Assembly: GCF_007989105.1 (NCBI RefSeq)
Contig: NZ_BJVK01000003.1
Coordinates: 1 to 64,000, forward strand
DNA: 64,000 bases
Source of the DNA: Lentilactobacillus kefiri
Lineage (GTDB): Bacteria; Bacillota; Bacilli; Lactobacillales; Lactobacillaceae
Direction of reading: 5' to 3'
Within the stretch, counting starts at the first letter, position 1. Each line of letters opens with the position of its first letter. Both the position numbers and the translations under genes were made by a program. Shown piece by piece: positions 1-7,336 of this stretch. The notes under the pieces were generated by a model that worked only from the letters and a program-made list of their open reading frames with translations, ran no database searches and was not told the DNA's origin.

Positions 1-507
1 GGCAGCAGTATTGCTTGTTGATGGATTGGCTGGTGCAATCGTCGTGGCGTTATTCGAATTGTCACTAACTGGCTTCGGCTGCTTAGCCTTCTTGGTATTC
101 TTAGCGACCTGTTTTCGAATTATTTGCTGCTTAACAGTTTTCTTGCCATGTTTATTCTTCTTGACCTTATAGTTGGTCGTGGTTTCTTTATATTCTGTTG
201 ATCGAGAAACACTCTTCTTCTCTTTGGGTGTTTGGGCTGATGTCCCCACACCAGTCTTGAGACTATCGGCTTTCTTTACAGTTGGCACAGTCGAATTGTT
301 GTTAGATGTTTGGTTGACACTTGTCGACTGTGACGAAAAATTAACGTCTGTAGATTGGTTCACCGCAGGTGATGGAGTCGAATTTTGAGCAAGCGGTTGA
401 TTACTTGTGTTGACATCGGCTGCATGAACCCCAACAGATCCCCCTAACAGTATTCCAGCTACCGAAAGCGTTACCAACAATTCCCGAACTACGTGATTCA
501 TTTTCAT
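1..507 (-). CDS. Secreted low-complexity surface protein, N-terminal part
   Basis: The frame is open from an ATG at 507 to the window edge (169 codons), so the C-terminus is missing. A GGGGGA ribosome site lies about 8 nt upstream of 507; an in-frame ATG at 510 is a close alternative. The first 30 residues form a signal peptide with a hydrophobic core and a VHAA cleavage region. What follows is rich in Asn, Ser, Thr and Gln, then in Lys (KVKKNKHGKK and similar), typical of an extended cell-wall linker. No catalytic domain is visible in this part. It is probably a secreted wall protein or hydrolase whose functional domain lies outside the window. Confidence 0.7.
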   Translation of the reverse strand, partial: MKMNHVVRELLVTLSVAGILLGGSVGVHAADVNTSNQPLAQNSTPSPAVNQSTDVNFSSQSTSVNQTSNNNSTVPTVKKADSLKTGVGTSAQTPKEKKSVSRSTEYKETTTNYKVKKNKHGKKTVKQQIIRKQVAKNTKKAKQPKPVSDNSNNATTIAPANPSTSNTAA

Positions 508-718
508 CATTCATTCCCCCAAAATATAATTTTCTCTCGGGTTACATTTATTGAACCCATTGCTGGTTATAGCACTTTACAAATAGATTACAATGTCTTG
601 TCCAATTGGTAATGGCATGTTGGAACGGGTTTTCATTTTTTCTTCTATATATGCGAAGAATAAACAAAAGGGAAAAATATTTTAAGAATTTTATTCACAA
701 TTTTCTCTAAAAAACTAA

Positions 719-747
719 TTGACAAGCCACACCAACAGAACTAATCT
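719..747 (+). promoter_or_regulatory. Promoter of the secreted protein gene at 788
   Basis: TTGACA (719-724) and TAATCT (742-747) are separated by 17 nt, about 40 nt before the ATG. A GGGGGAAT ribosome site follows just before the gene. Confidence 0.6.
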
Positions 748-787
748 AATTTCTGGGGAATAAAATTATTCAAACGGGGGAATTATT

Positions 788-1252
788 ATGAATAAGATTA
801 TGAAGTGGATAATATCATTTGCCGGTGTCTTAGTATTATCATTCACATTAAGTACCACAGTCAGTGCCAGTGAAGTGCACGATGGCATCCCGACGCCAAT
901 TCAGGGGAGATACTGGAGCGCCATAGTCAGTCGAAAAGCTAATTCTGTCCAGAAACATATGTATTTTTACGCAACCAAGGATGGCTTTGTCCTCAAAAAC
1001 ACAGCGAATGGCACAATCAGGTGCAAATGGATACTTTACACACACGATTACAGTACATACGTGCTAAACGGATCAGATAACAGTGATCCGTCAAAAGCTG
1101 TCTGGATTTTTATTACACCAGTTAAGAATTGGAATACAGTCAAGATCGGTTATAAAATCACGTCTGTCAATGGGGAGCCAAAATATCCAGCTATTCATTA
1201 CCAGCATTACACTGCTACCCCAGTTTCCAAAGTCACAGCAATTGTGCATTAA
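788..1252 (+). CDS. Small secreted protein of unknown function
   Basis: This is a 154-residue protein with a clear signal peptide (MNKIMKWI start, hydrophobic core, cleavage near TVSAS at about residue 27). The mature part is about 125 residues, rich in Tyr, Trp, Lys and Thr, and lacks Cys pairs or a recognisable catalytic motif. Such Tyr/Trp-rich beta-type domains are common in secreted lactobacillus proteins. A GGGGGAAT ribosome site precedes the ATG. It is monocistronic: its promoter is at 719-747 and a terminator hairpin follows at 1281. I do not recognise the family. Confidence 0.7.
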   Translation: MNKIMKWIISFAGVLVLSFTLSTTVSASEVHDGIPTPIQGRYWSAIVSRKANSVQKHMYFYATKDGFVLKNTANGTIRCKWILYTHDYSTYVLNGSDNSDPSKAVWIFITPVKNWNTVKIGYKITSVNGEPKYPAIHYQHYTATPVSKVTAIVH

Positions 1253-1280
1253 ACGTCAATAATTATAATATACAAAATAA

Positions 1281-1312
1281 GAAGTCCCAGAGCATTTTTG
1301 CTCCAGGGCTTC
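1281..1312. terminator. Terminator between convergent genes
   Basis: The arms GAAGtCCCaGAGCA and TGCTCcaGGGCTTC flank a short T-rich loop. It lies between the secreted protein gene (+) and the EIIC-like gene (-) and may serve both. Confidence 0.5.
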
Positions 1313-1355
1313 CATTTGTTATTGATTTTATATTATCAATATAGGTAGTAATAGA

Positions 1356-2450
1356 CTAAACAATTTCAAGATGCAACTGTTGATCCTTAACCCAGTGCAT
1401 ACCGAGAAGAACTCTGTAAAGCACGATTGAGATCACAGCTGGAACAACAATTCCCATTGCCAGGTAAGCAACGAACATGTTCATGTTGGTTGATGCCAAG
1501 TTAAGTGGGGCAATGAATGAGTTCAAACCCAGCCCGCCTAATGTGTATGGTACCTTGAAACCGAAGAACATTGTTGCAATTGGAGCAGCCACCACAGCGG
1601 CGGTCATTGAAGGAATCGCAAGCCGTGGATTTGCCAGTAAGTTCGGGAACTGAACCTTTGGTGTGATGAAGCCTTGGGCGATGTTGGCACCAATGTTATT
1701 TTGTCTCCATGAGATAACAGTGAATCCAACAAATTGAGCGGTGGTCCCGATTAATGCTGCCCCTGATGACAATGGATCAAGCATAACGGCAACTGCCAGT
1801 GCGGCTGACGAAGCTGGGGTCATCAAGAAGAGTGACCAAGCTAAGGCAACAGCCATTGAACCAAGAATAGGGTTAACTTGCATTGATTGAGCGATGAAAG
1901 CACTGAACCAGTTAAGAGCAGGTGTTGTAACACTTGCAAGGCCTAAACCAGCGATTGAACCAACTAAAGTTGCGGCAAGTGGTACCAACATCATATCAAG
2001 CGGTGTCTTACCGGTTAAATACTTACCGACTAATGCGGCAATTAATCCAGCGGCAACGGCACTAATAGGTTGACCAGTTGTGAAGACACCGGTTCCGGCT
2101 GCTTGTGCCATTTGGTTACCAGTAGCGGTTGCTGCGTGAACACCGGATGAAATGAAGTAAACGGCGTTGGCCCCAACAGTTGAGGCAATCATGGAACTAA
2201 ACAGGACCAGTGTGTTGGTTTTTAATTGAGATGCAACAGCAGCACCAAATGCTGGTGCCAGTAACCATTGAGCAATTGCACCAACTTGGTGTAATTGTGG
2301 CCAATTGACGAAGTTGGCAATGGTTTGGGTTAAAAGCCCAACCCCTAACATAACTAGGACGGCGTTTGAAACCCCCGCTGAAACTAAGTATACGTAATCT
2401 TTAACTGTCAGCTTATCAGCTGGCTTATTTGCTTCTGTATCCATTGGCAT
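1356..2450 (-). CDS. PfoR / PTS EIIC-like membrane protein
   Basis: The 364-residue protein is almost wholly hydrophobic, with about 8-10 predicted membrane segments and many Gly/Ala/Pro-rich loops. It looks like the PfoR (COG3641, PTS_EIIC_2) family, often annotated as a PTS sugar transporter subunit IIC or putative regulator membrane protein. No EIIA or EIIB gene lies beside it, so sugar transport through the PTS is unproven and the substrate is unknown. The start ATGCCAATGGATAC is preceded by AGCGAGG; a start two codons later is possible. Promoter and inverted repeat lie at 2492-2544. Confidence 0.75.
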   Translation of the reverse strand: MPMDTEANKPADKLTVKDYVYLVSAGVSNAVLVMLGVGLLTQTIANFVNWPQLHQVGAIAQWLLAPAFGAAVASQLKTNTLVLFSSMIASTVGANAVYFISSGVHAATATGNQMAQAAGTGVFTTGQPISAVAAGLIAALVGKYLTGKTPLDMMLVPLAATLVGSIAGLGLASVTTPALNWFSAFIAQSMQVNPILGSMAVALAWSLFLMTPASSAALAVAVMLDPLSSGAALIGTTAQFVGFTVISWRQNNIGANIAQGFITPKVQFPNLLANPRLAIPSMTAAVVAAPIATMFFGFKVPYTLGGLGLNSFIAPLNLASTNMNMFVAYLAMGIVVPAVISIVLYRVLLGMHWVKDQQLHLEIV

Positions 2451-2491
2451 AACCTCGCTTTTTAATAATTATAATAATTGCATGAGAAAAT

Positions 2492-2544
2492 AATGATAAA
2501 AATGGAATTGTTATCATTTAAACATCCTTCCGTGAGGATGTCAA
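2492..2544 (-). promoter_or_regulatory. Promoter with operator-like inverted repeat
   Basis: On the minus strand TTGACA (2539-2544) and TTAAAT (2516-2521) are 17 nt apart. A perfect inverted repeat, AATGATAA-N11-TTATCATT (2492-2518), covers the -10 box. This geometry fits a repressor operator controlling the PfoR-like gene; the regulator is not known. Confidence 0.5.
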
Positions 2545-2794
2545 CACCCATTTTATAAAGGATCGATTATCATCAAGAATAATGCGATAGACCACTTTTT
2601 CTCGTAAGCGCTAGCAAGATTGATAACCATTGAGTTAGCTAATTTAGACATAATTCAAAAAACAAATGGCTAATTTTATAAATAATTTGAAATGGATTCT
2701 CATCTGTAAAGACATTTACATTAGTTTTTTCACATAATCGACAATGATTGTGTCATTATAACGGCTGAATTGCGTCAGGCCATATCGGACCATA

Positions 2795-2803
2795 TGATAT
2801 AAT
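2795..2803 (+). promoter_or_regulatory. Extended -10 promoter of the DegV gene
   Basis: TGATATAAT is an extended -10 box about 36 nt before the ATG. No good -35 box is seen at the usual spacing. The rest of the 2545-2794 interval shows nothing I can assign. Confidence 0.4.
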
Positions 2804-2838
2804 TAATGTCATAAAAGGAAAGAACTGGAGATGAACCT

Positions 2839-3714
2839 ATGAGCAAAATCGCAATTGTGACCGATAGTACGGCCAGCCTTTCCGAAGATGAAGTGAAAAA
2901 GTTGGGAAACGTGACTGTCGTACCCATTGTGGTCAATATGAACGGCAACACTTATCGTGAGGGAATTGATATCACCAACGATGAGTTTTATACAGCTTTG
3001 GCGAAAGTCAAAAAGCTGCCAACAACCGCCCCACCCACTCCAATGGAAATGCTGAAAGTATACGATCAACTAGCCACCGCCGGTTACAATGACATCATCA
3101 GTATTCATTTAACATCCGGTATTACCGGATTTGTGAATAATTTGAAGACCGTGGTCCGCGGATACACAAATGCCAAGGTCCACGTCTATGACTCCCACAT
3201 CACGGTTGAGCCTTTGGGCTACCTGGTCAAATATGCATCGTTGTTAGCCAATCAAGGTAAATCAGTTCAAGAAATTCTCGCAGGATTGGACGACATTCGA
3301 GCTACAATTGACGAATACTTCATTGTCGATGACTTAAAGAACCTGGTTACCGGTGGCCGACTGACCAACGCTGCTGCATTTGCCGGCGGCTTACTTCGAA
3401 TCAAGCCCATTTTAACTTTAAATGACAAATACCAAATTGAGGCAATCGGCAAAATTCGAACGATGAAAAAAGCCCTTAAATATTTGGATGATGAATTTAA
3501 TCAACAGTACCAGCAACTCGACTATCCAATTCATGTCATGATGACTGGAACCAACAACTTATCAGCCGTTACCAAATGGTGTGACTCAATCAAGCCCAAG
3601 TATCCAAATGCCAGCTTCCAAGTTGGCCAAATCGGCCCAGTTGTCGGAACCCATTTAGGTTCAAATGCATTTGTCATTTTATGGTGCAAACAAGTGCCGG
3701 AGTTAAAGGTTTGA
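2839..3714 (+). CDS. DegV family fatty-acid-binding protein
   Basis: The 291-residue protein begins with the DegV signature KIAIVTDSTASL and keeps the conserved HLTSGITGF segment (about residues 91-99) and GGRLTNAAAF (about 172-181), which line the lipid pocket in this family. Known members (FakB) hand fatty acids to the FakA kinase for phospholipid synthesis; that role is inferred here and no fakA lies nearby. A GGAG site sits about 9 nt before the ATG. Length is normal for the family. It is probably transcribed alone from the extended -10 promoter upstream. Confidence 0.88.
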   Translation: MSKIAIVTDSTASLSEDEVKKLGNVTVVPIVVNMNGNTYREGIDITNDEFYTALAKVKKLPTTAPPTPMEMLKVYDQLATAGYNDIISIHLTSGITGFVNNLKTVVRGYTNAKVHVYDSHITVEPLGYLVKYASLLANQGKSVQEILAGLDDIRATIDEYFIVDDLKNLVTGGRLTNAAAFAGGLLRIKPILTLNDKYQIEAIGKIRTMKKALKYLDDEFNQQYQQLDYPIHVMMTGTNNLSAVTKWCDSIKPKYPNASFQVGQIGPVVGTHLGSNAFVILWCKQVPELKV

Positions 3715-3795
3715 AAGCGGTTAGGAGTTAAGACATGAGTACGGTATAATGGTCTTAATATCCAACCAAGCTTGTGTATTGAAGGGAGAAATTTC

Positions 3796-5640
3796 ATGCT
3801 TAGTTATTTTGCGCTCATTACCCTGGTTAAGCTGTCAGGTTTGTTAATACCATTCATCTGGCTGCTGATCATCGCAGATCGCCGGGGCCGATTGTTCGGA
3901 ACTTTAGCCATTGTGCTATTGTTCATTGTTAGTTACATTAATACTTACTTTAATCTGCCGGATCTCGCCTACCCATCACTAATCGATGGCTGGCTGATGT
4001 GGTTTATCTTCGGAATGATTTTGGTGGCTGCACTCCGCCGCTTCTTATATTCGCCGAACGCAGCAGTTGCCAGAACCGCACAATCCGGCGATGGGATCAT
4101 TGGCGAAGTCGTTCAACGGTTCACCGGTGCATTTGGCTGGATCGGTAAAGTTGCCATGGTCGCCGTCTTAGCCGTCATTGTCTTCATTATCCTTGGAAGT
4201 GTGACTTCTTTGGTTACCAAGATGAACCCAAGGCCCGCTGTTCAATCGATTAAAACCGATATGAACGACGATACCAAGAATGCCCCAATGCCAATTATCA
4301 AGAATAGTGCAGAAACACCAGTGGTTAACGCACCACAAACAATTTCCACTGATATGAATAACTCACTGAACAGTTTTAAGAATTCCAACGTTTATGATTT
4401 GAATCATATGCGGGTTCAAATGTACAAAGGCAAAATGGTTTACGTTGCCCCTGTTGAATTTTCCGGTGGCTTCTGGCGTTACATTCACTACTTGAAAGTT
4501 CCCGGTTACTTCAGGACCAACGCGACTGATAAAAATGCCGATCCAAAGTTTGTCGCTAAACCAATGAAGTATACGCCAAGTGCCTACTTTAACAACGATG
4601 CTGATCGTCGTATCAGTGCCCACAGTTTGGGTTATTCGATGGTTGGTGCCACCGCTCAATTGGAAATTGACGATAACGGAACACCTTACTATGTTCGAAC
4701 TTTAGCAAAACCAATTTCATACCTTAACCGGAATTATGATTTCAAGCATTACAAAGTTGCAGTGTTAAACACGATTACCGGTAAAGTTAAAGTGTACTCG
4801 CCAAAACAAGTCCCAAAGTTTGTTGATATCTCAGTCACTCCTGAATTTGTTAGTCAGGAAGTTTCGTTATTTGGTCGATACCGTCACGGATTTTGGAACG
4901 CTACCAGTTTCGGTGGTCACAGTGGCGTTATGAAGCCAACCACTGCCGGTACTGAAGGTGGCGACAAGCTGACACCTTACGCTTATAAAGGTCGAGTTTA
5001 CTACTTCACTGGAATGACCAGTGTTAACGAACACCAAAGTTCCATTCTGGGTTATACATTCGTGGATGCCCGGACGAACACCTTGCATTACTACCGTGAG
5101 CATGGAAATGTCATGACACCTGAACGAGCTATCTCTTATGCCCAACAGGATATCAACCCACAAAACTATCGTGGAACATTGCCATTGCTCTACAGAATTA
5201 ATGGTGATCCAACCTGGGTTGTCTCCATGCTTGACCGGGACAATAACTCGTTTATGAAATACGTTTATCTCCTGGCGGATGGTAACAACCAAAGCGGAAC
5301 CTACGCAATTGGTGATGATGCTCAAAGCACCCTGGCCCTCTTCGAACAACGAGTCGAAGCCAAGACTGGGGTTACGGCAACCATCCCAACGGGTAAGACG
5401 GTCACAGGTACCGTCAACCGGATTGTCCGGAATGATGATAATCTGTTGTTCATTTTGAAGAATAATAATCAGGTCTACAAGATGGATACATCTGCCAAGA
5501 ACTTCAACCCATTATTCCAGTTCATCGCAGAAGGCGATCGGGTAAGCTTTAAAGCTGAATCAACCGGCGGAAAAGGCCTCTCGACAGCAAATGTTTCACT
5601 TTCAACGTTTAAAGATAATGCATTAACAGCTAAAAAATAA
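3796..5640 (+). CDS. Membrane-anchored protein of unknown function, 614 aa
   Basis: I start the gene at the ATG at 3796, 7 nt after GAAGGGAG, rather than at the longer frame opening at 3772. The N-terminus has three hydrophobic segments (about residues 5-80) and a fourth near 115-140 (VAMVAVLAVIVFIILGSV). The remaining 460 or so residues are hydrophilic, Asn- and Tyr-rich, and probably extracellular. The end (from about residue 540, GTVNRIVRNDDNLL) resembles a small OB-type beta barrel, which is a weak inference. There is no catalytic motif I recognise. The gene stands alone and ends at a very strong terminator. Confidence 0.7.
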   Translation: MLSYFALITLVKLSGLLIPFIWLLIIADRRGRLFGTLAIVLLFIVSYINTYFNLPDLAYPSLIDGWLMWFIFGMILVAALRRFLYSPNAAVARTAQSGDGIIGEVVQRFTGAFGWIGKVAMVAVLAVIVFIILGSVTSLVTKMNPRPAVQSIKTDMNDDTKNAPMPIIKNSAETPVVNAPQTISTDMNNSLNSFKNSNVYDLNHMRVQMYKGKMVYVAPVEFSGGFWRYIHYLKVPGYFRTNATDKNADPKFVAKPMKYTPSAYFNNDADRRISAHSLGYSMVGATAQLEIDDNGTPYYVRTLAKPISYLNRNYDFKHYKVAVLNTITGKVKVYSPKQVPKFVDISVTPEFVSQEVSLFGRYRHGFWNATSFGGHSGVMKPTTAGTEGGDKLTPYAYKGRVYYFTGMTSVNEHQSSILGYTFVDARTNTLHYYREHGNVMTPERAISYAQQDINPQNYRGTLPLLYRINGDPTWVVSMLDRDNNSFMKYVYLLADGNNQSGTYAIGDDAQSTLALFEQRVEAKTGVTATIPTGKTVTGTVNRIVRNDDNLLFILKNNNQVYKMDTSAKNFNPLFQFIAEGDRVSFKAESTGGKGLSTANVSLSTFKDNALTAKK

Positions 5641-5650
5641 TCACAAATAA

Positions 5651-5697
5651 AGCCTTCATCGGAAACCACAAACTGGTTTCCGATGAAGGCTTTTTTT
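5651..5697 (+). terminator. Strong intrinsic terminator
   Basis: A perfect 18-bp stem (arms 5651-5668 and 5673-5690, core CCTTCATCGGAAACCA) with a 4-nt loop is followed by seven T. It ends the 614-aa gene and may also serve the convergent MFS gene. Confidence 0.9.
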
Positions 5698-5708
5698 AAC
5701 CTATTTGT

Positions 5709-7190
5709 TTAATTGACTTGTTTTACAAGCTTGTCGTGTTCCAACTTCTGTGCCCAAATATTAATCAGTAAGGAAATGATCATTAAGATCAACGACAACC
5801 ACATAATATTATGCAGCCCATTGTACAGAATCATTCTCATCTGTGGCAGCAGGTGCTGTGGTAACCCACCCGTGCTGGAGGCATCACTCAATTCATTCAT
5901 CATCTTCATGGTGATCAAACCACCGGATTTATCAACACCATCCCGCAGAGCATTATTCATAATGATTCCAAAGATTGAAGCAGTGAACGTCTGACTCAAC
6001 ATCCGAATAAGAAAGCTAAATGAGGTCGCAATCGGAATATCAGTAGGGTTGGCATCCTGCTGAACTTTAACCTGGAGTTCATTAAAGCAGGCACCATTAC
6101 CAAAACCTTCAAAAGCGCCGGCAATCAGTAATACCCAGTACGGTGTTTGAACACCGGACACAACCATAATAATAAATGAAATCATCAATGTTACAATTCC
6201 AACCGCAATCACTCGTTGCGGGGTTAAAAAGTTCCGCATCGGAGCAACAGCTTCCGATCCAATAAAGTCGGTAAAGGCACCGGGAATCTGGGTGGCACCA
6301 CCAATTAGTGCGGAGGTTGCCAAAAGCCCTTGAGCCCACATTGGACTATAAATCAAGAAGGCAATAAAAGCACCCCATATAAGGGTAAATAAGACAAAAT
6401 CAATCATTAACGGCAGATTCTTGAACAGCCGACTTGGAATAATCGGATCGTCGACCTTTTCTTCCAGAATTCCCATCACAATCAATATAATAATTGCAAA
6501 TGCGATCAAGCCAAGGACAATGATCAGGTTGGCGCTCCCAATCATTTCAATCCCTGTAAGCAAGCTGACCAAGCCAATTGTCATCATAACAGCTCCACGA
6601 TAGTCAACTGATTGGGTTTGCTTAGTTTCGGAACTAACCTTGTAATAAAGCTGAACCAGAATAATTGAGATCAACCCAATTGGCACATTTAAGTAAAAGA
6701 CCCAGTGCCAGCTGAATGTATCAACGATATAACCACCAACTAGTGGCCCGATGATCGTTGCCATACTATAACTGGCCGACACGAATCCCAACACCTGCAT
6801 TCGCTTGCGGGGATTCTTGTACATTCTGGCATAGATAATATATGGTAGAGAAACCGTTCCGCCATTTCCAATTCCCATCAGGGTTCTGGCAAGAATCAGA
6901 AAGACGATGTTGGGTGCCATCCCTTGAAGAAATGACCCCACAACGAAGAAAATTGCGGCCAACTGGTAACTGCGTTTGTTGCCAATGTGCTCCCCCAACT
7001 TACTCCATAGAGGCGTACTAACGGCAGTTCCAAGCAGGAAGACGGCAACGATCCATCCCATTAATTCAATACCGTGAAGGTCAGATATAATTGCTGGTAA
7101 TGCAGTATTGATGGTTGTGCTGTCCAATCCACCCATTGCATTTGACAGCAACAGCGCACAAGTCACAATCATGATGTCGCGTTTAGACAA
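5709..7190 (-). CDS. MFS multidrug transporter, DHA2 (14-TM) family
   Basis: The 493-residue protein carries the drug:H+ antiporter hallmarks: an N-terminal DSTTINTALPAI segment (TM1 motif) and motif C in TM5 (IIGPLVGGYIVD). Length and hydrophobicity fit 14 membrane segments. It probably expels toxic compounds at the cell membrane; the substrate cannot be read from sequence. The frame starts with TTG at 7190, preceded by AAAGAGG at 9 nt; an ATG six codons later is possible. A long inverted repeat upstream (7208-7243) suggests local repressor control, but no regulator gene is adjacent. Confidence 0.85.
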   Translation of the reverse strand: MSKRDIMIVTCALLLSNAMGGLDSTTINTALPAIISDLHGIELMGWIVAVFLLGTAVSTPLWSKLGEHIGNKRSYQLAAIFFVVGSFLQGMAPNIVFLILARTLMGIGNGGTVSLPYIIYARMYKNPRKRMQVLGFVSASYSMATIIGPLVGGYIVDTFSWHWVFYLNVPIGLISIILVQLYYKVSSETKQTQSVDYRGAVMMTIGLVSLLTGIEMIGSANLIIVLGLIAFAIIILIVMGILEEKVDDPIIPSRLFKNLPLMIDFVLFTLIWGAFIAFLIYSPMWAQGLLATSALIGGATQIPGAFTDFIGSEAVAPMRNFLTPQRVIAVGIVTLMISFIIMVVSGVQTPYWVLLIAGAFEGFGNGACFNELQVKVQQDANPTDIPIATSFSFLIRMLSQTFTASIFGIIMNNALRDGVDKSGGLITMKMMNELSDASSTGGLPQHLLPQMRMILYNGLHNIMWLSLILMIISLLINIWAQKLEHDKLVKQVN

Positions 7191-7207
7191 GGTATTCGCC
7201 TCTTTCT

Positions 7208-7243
7208 TGTAAAAGTCACTCTATCTATATTACAACTTTTACA
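7208..7243 (-). promoter_or_regulatory. Inverted repeat upstream of the DHA2 transporter
   Basis: TGTAAAAGT (7208-7216) and ACTTTTACA (7235-7243) form a perfect 9-bp inverted repeat with an 18-nt spacer. A -10-like TAATAT on the minus strand lies between the half-sites. It is a likely operator of a TetR- or MarR-type regulator (inference). Confidence 0.45.
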
Positions 7244-7283
7244 TAGGCATAAGAAAGGAGGAATTCTAAAAACAACTCAAAAA

Positions 7284-7322
7284 AGCGTTTCCCAACACAA
7301 TTCATTCTGTGCGGGAAACGCT
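7284..7322 (-). terminator. Terminator of the alpha-galactosidase operon
   Basis: AGCGTTTCCC (7284-7293) pairs with GGGAAACGCT (7313-7322), with inner CACA/TGTG pairs. On the minus strand a run of T follows the stem. Confidence 0.8.
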
Positions 7323-7336
7323 CTATTAATCATCAT

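Noticed and set aside
4867-5349. 160-codon minus-strand frame
   Set aside because: Antisense to the 614-residue gene; no ribosome site and no homologous look.
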